NCBI GenBank assembly: GCA_020438215.1 | Contig: JAGQUX010000001.1 | Coordinates: 62,001 to 126,000, forward strand | DNA length: 64,000 bases | DNA from: Armatimonadota bacterium | Lineage (GTDB): Bacteria; Armatimonadota; Fimbriimonadia; Fimbriimonadales; Fimbriimonadaceae | Direction of reading: 5' to 3' | Shown here: in pieces, positions 1 to 8,385 of the stretch | Numbering within the stretch: the stretch's first letter is position 1 | How the letters are laid out: every line of letters begins with the position of its first letter | Translations under genes and position numbers: made by a program | The notes under the pieces: generated by a model | What the model was told of the DNA's origin: nothing | Seen by the model: the letters and a program-made list of their open reading frames with translations, nothing else | The model's database searches: none

Positions 1-982
1 CCTTCCCTGCATCAATCCCACTCTTGAGCTGCTTATCGTTCGGCTTACGAGTAGTGAACCAATACTGCACAAACGACCCGAGCGGACGATACGCGACAAG
101 TGTCACCAGAAAAGCGACAAGAAGGCGAAGCTCTGTATCCGTCGTCCACGCCCAGCTAAACAGACCAAGAAACAGCATTGCCGCCATTGCCAGATTCGTT
201 CCGCACCGAGGGTGAACGCGAGACATCCGACGCACGGCCTCCGGCTCGAGCGGCTCGCCTTGCTCAATCGCATGAACGACCATGTGCTCGGCGGCGTGGT
301 ATCCCGCCAGCGGCAAAGACCGTATCCCGAGCAGGAAAAAGACAAACCCCATCCCTTCCACAAAATTTCCCGCCAGTGGGTGACTTTGCCATTCCACGGG
401 TAAGAGGTGCCCGATCCCGAGTGCCAAATATGCACCTACCGTAAAGATGCCAAACATTGCCATCCCCGTCAGCACGAGCGAGTAAGAGGGGGCTCCCCCA
501 CTCACCGAGCCATCGGTCAGATAAACACCGATGGGAGTAGCTAGTCCTCCGATTCTCTTCGGCTTCGCCAGATGCCCATCGGGAGAAATCAATCGGCTGG
601 GCGTAAGAACCCCAATCACTCGATCCTGGGTGTCAACTACAGCAAGGATCTCTGTCTTCGTTTCGGCAAAAATGCGGAGTGCTTCCGCCGCTGGTGTCCT
701 CGCCGGGAGAGGGGCTGGTTTGTGGATCACTAGCTCACGGATCGGGTGAGTTTCCTCCATCCCGACAGCGAGTGCCCGCGTGACATCCGCCTCCATGATG
801 AACCCGAAGTAGCCATTGTCATCAATGACTGGCATCCCAGGGAGTCCGCAATCCACCAAGTCCATCGCCGCAACTTTTAGGGAATTCTGGGCATGAAGCG
901 GCTCTATATGAGCGGCAAGATAACCCACCTGGCGTGCGAGCGGCGGCGGGATCGTCACCGATCCAGGAGGTGGCGTTATCAT
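1..982 (-). CDS. CBS-domain / DUF1385 (YqhQ-like) membrane protein, cut by the window edge
   Basis: I translated this open frame directly; it has no stop before the left edge, so the C-terminus lies outside the window (about 327 codons visible). Residues about 20 to 135 look like a pair of CBS domains (motifs GMPVIDDNGYFGFIMEADVT and ILAVVDTQDRVIGVLT), which usually bind adenine nucleotides. From about residue 143 it matches DUF1385: IGGLATPIGVYLTDG, two membrane segments, then YHAAEHMVVHAIEQGEPLE and SRVHPRCGTNL, the His/Glu and Cys-rich signature of that family. Most YqhQ-type proteins that I know of lack a CBS pair, so this is a fusion. The ATG at 982 is the first in frame and lies 10 bp after the stop of the START-like gene on the same strand; no clear Shine-Dalgarno is visible. 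The molecular function is unknown. Confidence 0.85.
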   Translation of the reverse strand, partial: MITPPPGSVTIPPPLARQVGYLAAHIEPLHAQNSLKVAAMDLVDCGLPGMPVIDDNGYFGFIMEADVTRALAVGMEETHPIRELVIHKPAPLPARTPAAEALRIFAETKTEILAVVDTQDRVIGVLTPSRLISPDGHLAKPKRIGGLATPIGVYLTDGSVSGGAPSYSLVLTGMAMFGIFTVGAYLALGIGHLLPVEWQSHPLAGNFVEGMGFVFFLLGIRSLPLAGYHAAEHMVVHAIEQGEPLEPEAVRRMSRVHPRCGTNLAMAAMLFLGLFSWAWTTDTELRLLVAFLVTLVAYRPLGSFVQYWFTTRKPNDKQLKSGIDAGK

Positions 983-992
983 AAGTTCAAAT

Positions 993-1448
993 CTAACCGT
1001 ATGGTTGGCTCTTTTCTGCCCGATCTTTGATCGCAGCGAGGATGCCTTCCATGTTCTTGACGACCAATCCGTAGATCACTTTGCCAACCAGAGGGCCGAG
1101 CCCCGGCACCGAGTATTCATAAACTAATGTCGAATTGAAGCGTGTCCCGCGTTCTTCTTCAACAAACGACCAAGAGCCGCTCATCTCATCGTAATCGCCT
1201 TCGAGCTGAACAAATTCACAGCGGTAGTTGGCATCATCCCAAACATCTTTCTGACGCCAGCGCACTTTCAAGCCAAAAGCCGGCACCTTGCCAATCCAAT
1301 CGCTGGTGATCTCATCGCCGTCTCGCGAGACAATATCCAGAGATTCCACATCTTCCATAAACTCAGGGAAGCTCTCATTGTCCTTGGCAATGGCATACAC
1401 GTGCCCGATTGGCGCGTTGATCAAAATCGTGGATTCGATAGTCGGCAT
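993..1448 (-). CDS. SRPBCC/START-like (polyketide cyclase, COQ10-type) protein
   Basis: A 151-residue protein with the pattern of the SRPBCC superfamily: an opening strand TIESTILINAPIGHVYAIAK followed by the 'phase, Phe-Pro-x-Phe' helix (NESFPEFMEDVESLD), strongly alternating strands and a C-terminal amphipathic helix ending KNMEGILAAIKDRAEK. Such proteins form a hydrophobic pocket for lipids or aromatic ligands; COQ10-type members bind quinones, but nothing here fixes the ligand. It is soluble and has no signal peptide. The CBS-DUF1385 gene follows 10 bp downstream on the same strand, so the two are probably cotranscribed. A TAGACT hexamer lies 13 nt before the ATG and could be its -10 element. 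Confidence 0.8.
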   Translation of the reverse strand: MPTIESTILINAPIGHVYAIAKDNESFPEFMEDVESLDIVSRDGDEITSDWIGKVPAFGLKVRWRQKDVWDDANYRCEFVQLEGDYDEMSGSWSFVEEERGTRFNSTLVYEYSVPGLGPLVGKVIYGLVVKNMEGILAAIKDRAEKSQPYG

Positions 1449-1595
1449 GAGCGAAGTTTTGAGTCTACCAGCGACTTAGAACATTCCCATCGTCCAAGGT
1501 GCGCTCCTTTTCCGGTATCGTAGTGTCCCATCAATCAGTAGGACAGAACGAACCGAACGATTCAATCAAACGTCCGTAGAGTTGGAAGCAACAAA

Positions 1596-2852
1596 GTGAT
1601 TTCTGCAATCCTCGCCCTCTCCCAAGTCACCGCCACACCCATTCATCATCACGATGACTGGCGAAGCGAGTTGCCGCCGCAAGTATTGGACTTGATTGCT
1701 CAGCAAGAACAAACTTCAACCACGGGCGAACCTCCGGCAACCGACAAAGAACAGGAAAAGGCCAAGAAGGATCAAGAGCGTCACAAACGCGATATTGAAA
1801 ACGACATCAAAGAAGGCAAAGAGATCGCCGAGTTGGTGGAAAAGGAGCTCAAGCTCAGCCAGGACAAAGATGCGGAAGCTAAGCTACAGGCAATCGGAGC
1901 CGAGCTTGCTGAAATCGCGAATCAAGCCCCAGTCGATGTCACTTGGGGCGACGGGCGATTCAATCAGTTTCAATACCAGTTCAAGCTTCTGGAAGGCGAT
2001 GACGTCAATGCTTTCTCACTTCCGGGTGGCTACATCTTTTTCTACGATGGCCTGATCAAGTTCGCCGAAAGCGATGATGAGATCGCCGCCGTTGTTGCTC
2101 ACGAAATTTCTCATGCCGCGTTCCGGCACATGGCAACCCTCCGCCGAGAACAAGCCAAGATGTCTTGGGCGGCCCTCCCCGCGATTCTCGCAGCGGCATT
2201 TTCCCGCAACCCCGAGGTGATCTCAGGCACACTCACCGCCGCATCCCTGACCAACCAAGCATTTGCTTCCGGTTGGAGCGTTGATGCAGAAAAATCGGCG
2301 GATTACGGCGCAGTTCAATACATGGTCAAAAGCCGATACAACGCTGTCGGTATGTTGACATTCATGGAGCGGCTCGCCTTCCGAGATCGCTTTGCTCCCA
2401 AGATTGATTGGGGGATCTATGCCAGCCACCCGCCTTCAGAGCAACGTGCAAGTAGCATCATGAAACAACTCGCAAAGTACGATATTCCGGTTAAACGGAG
2501 CGCGGTGACCACCACCTACTCTGCGCGCTCGATCCCGCAAGAAAATGGTAACTACGAGCTTTGGTTCGGTAATACAAAGGTGTATTCCTTCGGCGGTGCC
2601 GAGGCAAAAGAACGTGCCGCACTCGCTGTGATCACGCTCAACAATTACTTGGATACTCTCCCCGCGAGCTATACAGTTCAGACTTCTGGGAAGGAGCTTC
2701 TCGGGCGTGGTCGCGTAATGTTCACTGGTCGCGCCGAAGATGTTATCGGTCGACAAATCTCCCCTGAAGAAGCGATCCGCGATGCGCGATCAGCTCTCTC
2801 TCATGTGATCTTCGATCTCAGTTTCCGCGTGTGGGCAAGCCCGCGCGGATAA
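1596..2852 (+). CDS. M48-family zinc metalloprotease, probably exported
   Basis: A 418-residue protein with the zinc motif HEISH at residues 169-173 and the third ligand Glu at about 232 (AEKSADYGA), the layout of M48 (Ste24/HtpX/BepA-like) peptidases. Residues 45-110 are very rich in Lys and Glu and probably form a coiled coil ahead of the protease domain. The N-terminus is short and weakly hydrophobic, so export is likely but not clear. The start is GTG with GGAAG about 7 nt upstream. After the protease domain about 130 residues match nothing I know. The 3' end overlaps the convergent ceramidase-like gene by 35 bp. The role is likely envelope protein quality control, by analogy with the family. 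Confidence 0.85.
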   Translation: MISAILALSQVTATPIHHHDDWRSELPPQVLDLIAQQEQTSTTGEPPATDKEQEKAKKDQERHKRDIENDIKEGKEIAELVEKELKLSQDKDAEAKLQAIGAELAEIANQAPVDVTWGDGRFNQFQYQFKLLEGDDVNAFSLPGGYIFFYDGLIKFAESDDEIAAVVAHEISHAAFRHMATLRREQAKMSWAALPAILAAAFSRNPEVISGTLTAASLTNQAFASGWSVDAEKSADYGAVQYMVKSRYNAVGMLTFMERLAFRDRFAPKIDWGIYASHPPSEQRASSIMKQLAKYDIPVKRSAVTTTYSARSIPQENGNYELWFGNTKVYSFGGAEAKERAALAVITLNNYLDTLPASYTVQTSGKELLGRGRVMFTGRAEDVIGRQISPEEAIRDARSALSHVIFDLSFRVWASPRG

Positions 2853-4107
2853 CCCCACGATCAGAGCGATCAAAGGTCTTTCCTGCTTTCGCAATGAGCT
2901 CCTGCGCGGCGGCAAGCACGTCGTTTGCAAACTCCCGACCGTGGAAAGCCAGCGTCGCTTCGTACCCTCCGCGATTATAATCTTCTGGCATCAGAATATA
3001 GCCCAGCCAGCCGTTACAGTGACTGATCACCAAACAGTGGTCGTATCCAGCTTTATAAGCCATCTCCTGAATTCGCCGTCCGATCTCTGAAGTTGGCTCA
3101 CCCGGCACGCCCACAATCAAGATGTTGTCCATATTGATCGCAGTGAGTTCCGCTTCCGGCGGAGCGAACTTGGTTACAACCATATTAGCAAGCAGATCAT
3201 TGGCCTTGAAGTCTTTAGCGAAGTCCGGATGCGGCTTGGGTTTGGGAAGCTCAATCTTTTGAGTGTGGAATCGCATCCTCGGTTCAACCCGAATAGCATC
3301 GGGAGTCGTTATCCAAAACGACTCGCCCATCGGTGGTTTGAAGAAGGAATCCAGCGAACGAAACTGATTCAAACGATCTTCCAATGACTCACTCACACCT
3401 TTGGGAGAGACATCCCCTATCGGGCCAGGAAAAACTGCAACGCCAAACTTATCACGCAAAGCTCCCGGCCAATCCCCGCTAAGTTGCATCCGATTTTCAT
3501 CAAAAATCGTGGCGTGAGCAGCATAGTGAGCAAACAACGGTCGATTCTGAACAAAAAACCCGGTGAAGCTCTTATCGGGGACAGCCCCTTGCCGCCGCGC
3601 ACGATTCCAATCCAATTTCTGCGAGCGAATCTGGAAGTGTGGATAGACTTTCTGATCTGACTCCGCTGCCGCCTTGATCCCTTCGGCGATCCGCGAGCTA
3701 TACCAATCCAACCACTTGCGATTGTAAGCAGCAATCCCAGGAATTTTGAACGTCATCCGATCGTTCAGCATCTGGCTATCGGGAGCGCAATGCGTATGCG
3801 TTGCGACCAAAAACAGATGGATGTCTTCGGGAATCTTCTTCTTGACTTCTCTGACCAAACTCTCTGGGATTGTCAGCATCTCCGCACTGACAAGTGCGAC
3901 TTTCTCATTCCCATATTCGAGAACGATGCTCGTACTGAATAGATGATCTCCGCCCGGCTCAAAGACAGCATCTCCGCGTGCGGTGTAACCTCCTAGCGGA
4001 AGTGCTTCTGGGGGAGTGATGTCAGCAGATGACCAGTGCACCCGCATTACCGGCTCGCGCTGGAATGAAGCGAGATTCGCCCCCAGAACCAAAGACATCA
4101 ATATCAT
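2818..4107 (-). CDS. Neutral/alkaline non-lysosomal ceramidase-like protein
   Basis: A 429-residue protein resembling the N-terminal catalytic domain of neutral ceramidases: WSSADITPPEALPLGGYTAR near the start, then EYGNEKVALVSAEML and the histidine cluster ATHTHCAPDSQ that provides zinc ligands in the family. The C-terminal half keeps NMDNILIVGVPGEPTSEIG and the GYEATLAFHGREF region. The immunoglobulin-like C-terminal domain of full ceramidases is missing, as in many bacterial members whose substrates are unknown. The first residues are hydrophobic and may be a signal peptide. It is the last gene of the leftward rpoZ-dnaJ-prmA-rsmE run, 25 bp after rsmE, and its 3' end overlaps the convergent M48 gene. 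Confidence 0.85.
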   Translation of the reverse strand: MILMSLVLGANLASFQREPVMRVHWSSADITPPEALPLGGYTARGDAVFEPGGDHLFSTSIVLEYGNEKVALVSAEMLTIPESLVREVKKKIPEDIHLFLVATHTHCAPDSQMLNDRMTFKIPGIAAYNRKWLDWYSSRIAEGIKAAAESDQKVYPHFQIRSQKLDWNRARRQGAVPDKSFTGFFVQNRPLFAHYAAHATIFDENRMQLSGDWPGALRDKFGVAVFPGPIGDVSPKGVSESLEDRLNQFRSLDSFFKPPMGESFWITTPDAIRVEPRMRFHTQKIELPKPKPHPDFAKDFKANDLLANMVVTKFAPPEAELTAINMDNILIVGVPGEPTSEIGRRIQEMAYKAGYDHCLVISHCNGWLGYILMPEDYNRGGYEATLAFHGREFANDVLAAAQELIAKAGKTFDRSDRGVIRAGLPTRGN

Positions 4108-4132
4108 GAGCTTCTCAAGTATTGGAGACTAA

Positions 4133-4843
4133 TCAGGTGCCAGAAAGTAACAGAGAACATGCTGCGGCAACGGCAGTATCCACGCGCATGACCCGCTTTC
4201 CGAGACTAATCGCTCGATCCCCTATGAGCTTGACTTCTTGCGGAGCCCAGCCCCCTTCCGGACCAATCACAATGGTGGATTCATCCCCAATTTCTGGCCA
4301 GGCGCAGTCCACGCCTTCGACCTCACTCAACACGAAAGCGTCAGGTTTATTACTAAATACTTGCTCTAAACCAGTCAATATCGTGATCTTGGGGAGATTG
4401 GTGCGGAACGAAACCTCCGCCGCTTCCCGGGCGATTGCATTCAGACGTACAAGCCGCTTCTCCCACTTTTCCGCTGTCCACTTCACCACCGTGCGCGCCG
4501 CAGGAAACACCAAAAACTCTGCGATTCCCATCTCTGTCCCCATGCGAATGGCAGTTTCCAGGGACTCAGGCTTCGGAAGTCCGAGCGCGAGTGTCACTCT
4601 CCGCGAAGATTCCGTTTCTGGATAAACCACCTCAATCGGCTCGGCTTGCTTGCCAGCCAAAGTGCATCGGATCAAACTCCCATCATTCGGAAGGATTGCA
4701 ACCTCGGCCCCGCTACTTAGCCGGAGAACATTCCGAAACTTCTTGACTTCCTCTTCTGGGAGTTCAATCGTGGCGCCGGCATCAACTCCCGGAACAAACG
4801 CACGAGGGAGAGCCCTCAGCGACGAAGAGTGGCTGCGATCCAA
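4133..4843 (-). CDS. rsmE: 16S rRNA (uracil1498-N3)-methyltransferase RsmE
   Basis: A 236-residue SPOUT methyltransferase. The N-terminal PUA-like part carries LPEEEVKKFRNVLRL, and the knot region carries the diagnostic VIGPEGGWAPQEVKLI and RVDTAVAAACSLLL, with ALGLPKPESLETAIRMGTEM in between. RsmE methylates U1498 of 16S rRNA using S-adenosylmethionine in the assembled small subunit. The gene overlaps the end of prmA by 28 bp and follows dnaJ-prmA, a gene order widely conserved in bacteria. The length is slightly shorter than the usual 240 to 250 residues. Confidence 0.93.
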   Translation of the reverse strand: MDRSHSSSLRALPRAFVPGVDAGATIELPEEEVKKFRNVLRLSSGAEVAILPNDGSLIRCTLAGKQAEPIEVVYPETESSRRVTLALGLPKPESLETAIRMGTEMGIAEFLVFPAARTVVKWTAEKWEKRLVRLNAIAREAAEVSFRTNLPKITILTGLEQVFSNKPDAFVLSEVEGVDCAWPEIGDESTIVIGPEGGWAPQEVKLIGDRAISLGKRVMRVDTAVAAACSLLLSGT

Positions 4844-5655
4844 TCGCCCTCCGCGAATGTCTCAACAAGCTCAAATCCGCACGCCTGCGCGCGGGTCAGA
4901 ACATCGGGCCAGTTCGCTTCAATAATCCCGCTGACAATCCAAAGCCCACCCGGTTTGATCCGATCAGCCGCCTCAGGAGCCAAGCGGATCAATGCCGCCG
5001 AGATGATATTGCTCAGCACAATATCGAATTGCTTCCCTTCGGCGACCGGTTGGAAACCAAGCCCCTCATGCACCTCTCCTGTGACGCCGTTTCGCTTCAA
5101 ATTCTCCAAGCTGGAAGTCACGCACACCGGGTCGTAGTCCACCAAGATCAGCTCACCGGCACCCAGCAATCCCGCGCCAACGCTTAATATCCCTGAGCCG
5201 CAACCGATATCGGCAATTGACTTCCCTGCACAATCCGCTTGCTCAATCAGTTCCAGACAGCCACGGGTTGTGGGATGGTCGCCGGTTCCAAACGCTTGCC
5301 CCGGATCAAGCACGATCTCCAGATCACCCGGCCCGATTTCTGCTTCTTCCCAAGTTGGGCGAACAATGAACTTCTCGCCCACTCGGCGGGGCTTAAAGAA
5401 CTCTTTCCATGCCTCGCTCCAATCCTGCTCTTCAACCTCTTCCAACTCAATGGAGACTGCGCCCATATTAAGGAGTTCCGCGCGAAGCGCATCCAGTTTC
5501 AAATCTTGACCGGGAGAAAGATAGCCGCTCAAAGCAGGAGGTCGGTCGGTTTGGACAGTGCCTTCGATTCCATGGCGGCTAAAAGCCTCGGCCCACATTG
5601 ACCAATCGTCCGGCTCGGCGGAGAGAACCGCGCTCACTTTTGTCCAAACGCTCAT
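4816..5655 (-). CDS. prmA: Ribosomal protein L11 methyltransferase PrmA
   Basis: A 279-residue class I methyltransferase. The S-adenosylmethionine site is DIGCGSGILSVGA, preceded by the PrmA signature DPGQAFGTGDHPTTRGCLEL and followed by VLSNIISAALIRLAPE, where NxxxxxL replaces the common NILA motif. The N-terminal part carries the substrate-recognition domain (EEVEEQDWSEAWKEFFKPRR). It trimethylates ribosomal protein L11. The start overlaps the dnaJ stop by 4 bp, a sign of translational coupling. Confidence 0.93.
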   Translation of the reverse strand: MSVWTKVSAVLSAEPDDWSMWAEAFSRHGIEGTVQTDRPPALSGYLSPGQDLKLDALRAELLNMGAVSIELEEVEEQDWSEAWKEFFKPRRVGEKFIVRPTWEEAEIGPGDLEIVLDPGQAFGTGDHPTTRGCLELIEQADCAGKSIADIGCGSGILSVGAGLLGAGELILVDYDPVCVTSSLENLKRNGVTGEVHEGLGFQPVAEGKQFDIVLSNIISAALIRLAPEAADRIKPGGLWIVSGIIEANWPDVLTRAQACGFELVETFAEGDWIAATLRR

Positions 5656-6776
5656 TTCTTTTTCTTGCCTTTAAAGAGGCCTCCGAGGAAACCTTCTTTC
5701 GGCTCCGGAATCCGCTCTCCTCGCACTTCAGCATACTCCCGCAAGAGTGCCGCTTCCGCTTCCCCAGTTTTCTTAGGGACGGCGAGATTCAGCTGAACGA
5801 AAAGATCACCGCGTTGGGAACTGCGGAGTGTTGGCAAGCCACACCCCTTGATCTTGATCATCTCGCCCGGCTGAGTTCCTGTCCTGATCTCAAACTCAAT
5901 ACTTTCATCAAGCCCATCGGTGACAATCTGGTCACCTAAAGCCGCTTGAGCAAACGTCATGTCGTATTTCATCGCAAGGTCTGGCCCACGCCGCTCAAAC
6001 CGCTTGTCCTCAGCGACGTGCATCACAACATAGAGATCGCCTGGGCGTCCGCCACGGACTCCATCCGATCCGCGCCCGGCAACACGAAGACTTTGTCCCG
6101 TCTCAACACCGGCGGGAACTTTCACCGTCAATTCTTCCGATTTTGTGACCAATCCATCGCCGCCACAAGTTGCGCACGGATTCTCAACGAGATACGCTTC
6201 TCCGCGGCATTTTGGGCAAGTGGTGGTGGTGCGAACCGCACCAATGAATGTCTGTCGGACTTGCGTCACTCCACCAGTGCCTTGGCAAGTGTCGCACTGC
6301 TTCGGTGCCGAACCGTCGGCGGTGCCTTTGCCATCGCAAGTATCACACTTGGCGGATCGGCGGTACTTGACTTCTTTTTCTGCCCCGTGAAGAACGTCAA
6401 TCAGTTCCACAACGACGCTGGCCTGGACGTCATCGCCCTCCATGGTTGGAGAAGGACGACGCGCCTGTTGTGCTCCCCCAAAGAATGCCTCGAACAGATC
6501 ACCAAAGCCGCCGTCTCGGAAGAAGTCTGGGCCAGGGCCACCGGCACCAAACTGCTCGTCCGCGGTACCGAATTGATCGTATCGGGCACGCTTTTCAGGG
6601 TCACTCAGAATTGCGTAGGCCTCTGAGACCTCTTTAAACTTCTCTTCCGCATCCGGGTTATCCGGATTCACATCGGGGTGATATTGACGGGCGAGTTTAC
6701 GGTACGCCGACTTGATTTCGTCAGCAGTAGCCGCCTTACTGACCCCGAGCGTTGCGTAAGGGTCGATGCTTGCCAT
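5652..6776 (-). CDS. dnaJ: Chaperone protein DnaJ (Hsp40)
   Basis: A 374-residue full-length type I DnaJ. The J domain is at the N-terminus (YATLGVSKAATADEIKSAYR, HPD tripeptide), followed by a Gly/Phe-rich linker, four CxxCxGxG-type zinc repeats (CDTCDGKG, CDTCQGTG, CPKCRGEA, CATCGGDG) and the C-terminal substrate-binding domains. The third repeat lacks the last Gly (CRGEA). It stimulates DnaK ATPase and delivers unfolded proteins. It follows rpoZ by 6 bp and precedes prmA; no dnaK, grpE or hrcA is in the window. The C-terminus ends in a short lysine run. Confidence 0.96.
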   Translation of the reverse strand: MASIDPYATLGVSKAATADEIKSAYRKLARQYHPDVNPDNPDAEEKFKEVSEAYAILSDPEKRARYDQFGTADEQFGAGGPGPDFFRDGGFGDLFEAFFGGAQQARRPSPTMEGDDVQASVVVELIDVLHGAEKEVKYRRSAKCDTCDGKGTADGSAPKQCDTCQGTGGVTQVRQTFIGAVRTTTTCPKCRGEAYLVENPCATCGGDGLVTKSEELTVKVPAGVETGQSLRVAGRGSDGVRGGRPGDLYVVMHVAEDKRFERRGPDLAMKYDMTFAQAALGDQIVTDGLDESIEFEIRTGTQPGEMIKIKGCGLPTLRSSQRGDLFVQLNLAVPKKTGEAEAALLREYAEVRGERIPEPKEGFLGGLFKGKKKK

Positions 6777-6782
6777 AAATCT

Positions 6783-7361
6783 TTAGTTGTCTTCTTCTTC
6801 GTTCTCGTCAGCGTCTTCTTCTTCTTGAGCTGCGAGATCGTCGAGAGACATTTCCGATTCATCATCCGAATCAGCGGTCGAGGTGTCATCATCGTCATCG
6901 CTGGAATCGTCAGATTCTTCGTCGTCATCATCTTCGAGGAGAGAGGACAGTGAAGATTTGGTTTCCCCATCTTCGTCATCGTCATCATCGTCGTCATCGC
7001 CAAAATCGTCACCCAGATCGCCGAGATCGAGATCCAGATCATCGTCGTCCGAGGATTCCCCGTCTTCGCTACTCGGGAGCAACAGGCCGACATCGTCGAG
7101 ACCCAAATCGTCCAAGTTGCTGAAATCGTCATCCAGTTCTGCTTGGGCAGCATCTGCGCCCAGAATCGGCTTGATCTTGCCTTGGGCAATTTCTTCCAAA
7201 GCAATGCTCAGCGGGTGGTTCGACTCGATGCGAACGAGCGGTGGGGCACCTTCTTTAATCTGTTTGGCGCGCTTGGCCGCAAGATTTGTCAGGATGTATT
7301 TGCCGTATTCGACTTCATTAAGAGTGTCGGGGGCCGGGAAGATGAGCTCGTTCTTCTTCAT
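6783..7361 (-). CDS. rpoZ: RNA polymerase omega subunit with a long acidic C-terminal tail
   Basis: A 192-residue protein starting at MKKNEL. Residues 1-73 are a recognisable omega subunit: EYGKYILTNLAAKRAKQIKE and PLSIALEEIAQGKIKP match the conserved helices that clamp the beta-prime C-terminus. Residues 74-192 form an extension with 62 Asp or Glu in 119 residues and a single Lys, including eight consecutive Asp, so it must be disordered and strongly negative. Typical omegas are 70 to 100 residues. The upstream in-frame Met at 7415 gives an extra 18 residues unlike the family, so I chose 7361. It heads the operon with dnaJ, prmA and rsmE. Confidence 0.9.
   Translation of the reverse strand: MKKNELIFPAPDTLNEVEYGKYILTNLAAKRAKQIKEGAPPLVRIESNHPLSIALEEIAQGKIKPILGADAAQAELDDDFSNLDDLGLDDVGLLLPSSEDGESSDDDDLDLDLGDLGDDFGDDDDDDDDEDGETKSSLSSLLEDDDDEESDDSSDDDDDTSTADSDDESEMSLDDLAAQEEEDADENEEEDN
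6786..7142 (-). repeat. Low-complexity Asp/Glu codon tract inside rpoZ
   Basis: The part of rpoZ that encodes the acidic tail consists mainly of GAC, GAT and GAA codons, read as runs of gtc/atc on the plus strand. The densest part is about 6965-7060. Such a tract can expand or contract by slippage. The coding frame is intact throughout. Confidence 0.8.
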
Positions 7362-7463
7362 GGGGAACGCTAAAAAATACCCGTTTCCCCCACTCTCGTT
7401 GCGGGTCCTGAGCAATTTCTTGCCAATCGACCCGGGATTCCGCGTATCCTATCAAACGCAATT

Positions 7464-7787
7464 ATGAGCACCCATAACATAGAAGTCGAAGGTTTTGGCA
7501 CAATCCAGGTTCCTAGCGGAACAAAACTGGTCAAGGCATTGGAGAATAACGGCATTGATGTCTCCCACCGATGCGGAGGTCAAGCCCGTTGCACCACATG
7601 CCGTGTAGCATTTTCCTCCCCCGAGCCAGAAATGGGTCAAGCCGAACACGATTGTCTTGAAGAAGATGGCGAGCTGGGCAACTTCCGACTTTCCTGTCAG
7701 ATCCGCGTTCATGAAGACATGAAAGTTAAAGTTCTCATGCGAGCATCGGAAAAGGGTTGGGAGCCAGGCGGAGACGTCGAAGACTAA
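7464..7787 (+). CDS. [2Fe-2S] ferredoxin, plant type
   Basis: A 107-residue soluble protein with the ferredoxin cluster pattern C-x5-C-x2-C at residues about 37 to 46 (CGGQARCTTC) and a fourth cysteine near residue 80 (RLSCQI). The fold is beta-grasp: IEVEGFGTIQVPSG, then the cluster loop, then a C-terminal strand KVKVLMRA. It carries electrons for a partner that cannot be named from the sequence. The gene is divergent from rpoZ and runs into apt 38 bp downstream. Confidence 0.9.
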   Translation: MSTHNIEVEGFGTIQVPSGTKLVKALENNGIDVSHRCGGQARCTTCRVAFSSPEPEMGQAEHDCLEEDGELGNFRLSCQIRVHEDMKVKVLMRASEKGWEPGGDVED

Positions 7788-7824
7788 AGTCAGGACACCC
7801 TGCTCAGGTAAATTTTTCCCGCTT

Positions 7825-8346
7825 ATGTCGAAGCTCCTTGCCGAATCGCTCATCCGTGATGTCCCTGATTTTCCCAAACCGGGCATTATCTTTAAGGACA
7901 TTCACCCGATCGTCGAGAATCCGGCGGCAATGCACGAGGTCGTTGATCTCCTAGCTGAAGATGCCAAAGCAAAAGGTGCAGAGGTCATCGTCGGGATCGA
8001 AAGCCGAGGCTTTATCTTCGGTGTCCCGATTGCAATGGCTCTCGATCTACCGTTTGCGATGACCCGCAAACTTGGCAAACTCCCCTACGAGAAGATCACC
8101 GAGGAGTATTCGCTGGAATACGGCACCAACACAATCGAAATGCATGTGGACGCCATCAAGCCGGGGCAACGCGCCTACATCATTGATGATCTCCTGGCGA
8201 CGGGAGGAACTGCTCGTGCCGCCGCGAACCTCGTGGAGCGGCTCAATGGAACGGTATGCAGCTTCGGATTTGTCGTGGAGCTCGCCTTCCTGAACGGGCG
8301 CGACGCCTTGGAAAATTACGAGATCAAGTCCCTGATTACCTACTAA
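7825..8346 (+). CDS. apt: Adenine phosphoribosyltransferase
   Basis: A 173-residue protein of the usual length. It shows the family signatures IRDVPDFPKPGIIFKDIHP at the N-terminus, GIESRGFIFGVPIA, the flexible-loop region KLPYEKITEEYSLEYGT and the PRPP-binding motif AYIIDDLLATGGTARAA. It salvages adenine by joining it to PRPP, giving AMP and pyrophosphate. The ATG at 7825 fits the family start. Confidence 0.96.
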   Translation: MSKLLAESLIRDVPDFPKPGIIFKDIHPIVENPAAMHEVVDLLAEDAKAKGAEVIVGIESRGFIFGVPIAMALDLPFAMTRKLGKLPYEKITEEYSLEYGTNTIEMHVDAIKPGQRAYIIDDLLATGGTARAAANLVERLNGTVCSFGFVVELAFLNGRDALENYEIKSLITY

Positions 8347-8385
8347 CGGATACTTTTGAAACAACAAATCGTCAAACTAAACGCA

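Noticed and set aside
6965-7060. A DNA microsatellite unrelated to coding
   Set aside because: The tract is in frame throughout and codes for the acidic omega tail.
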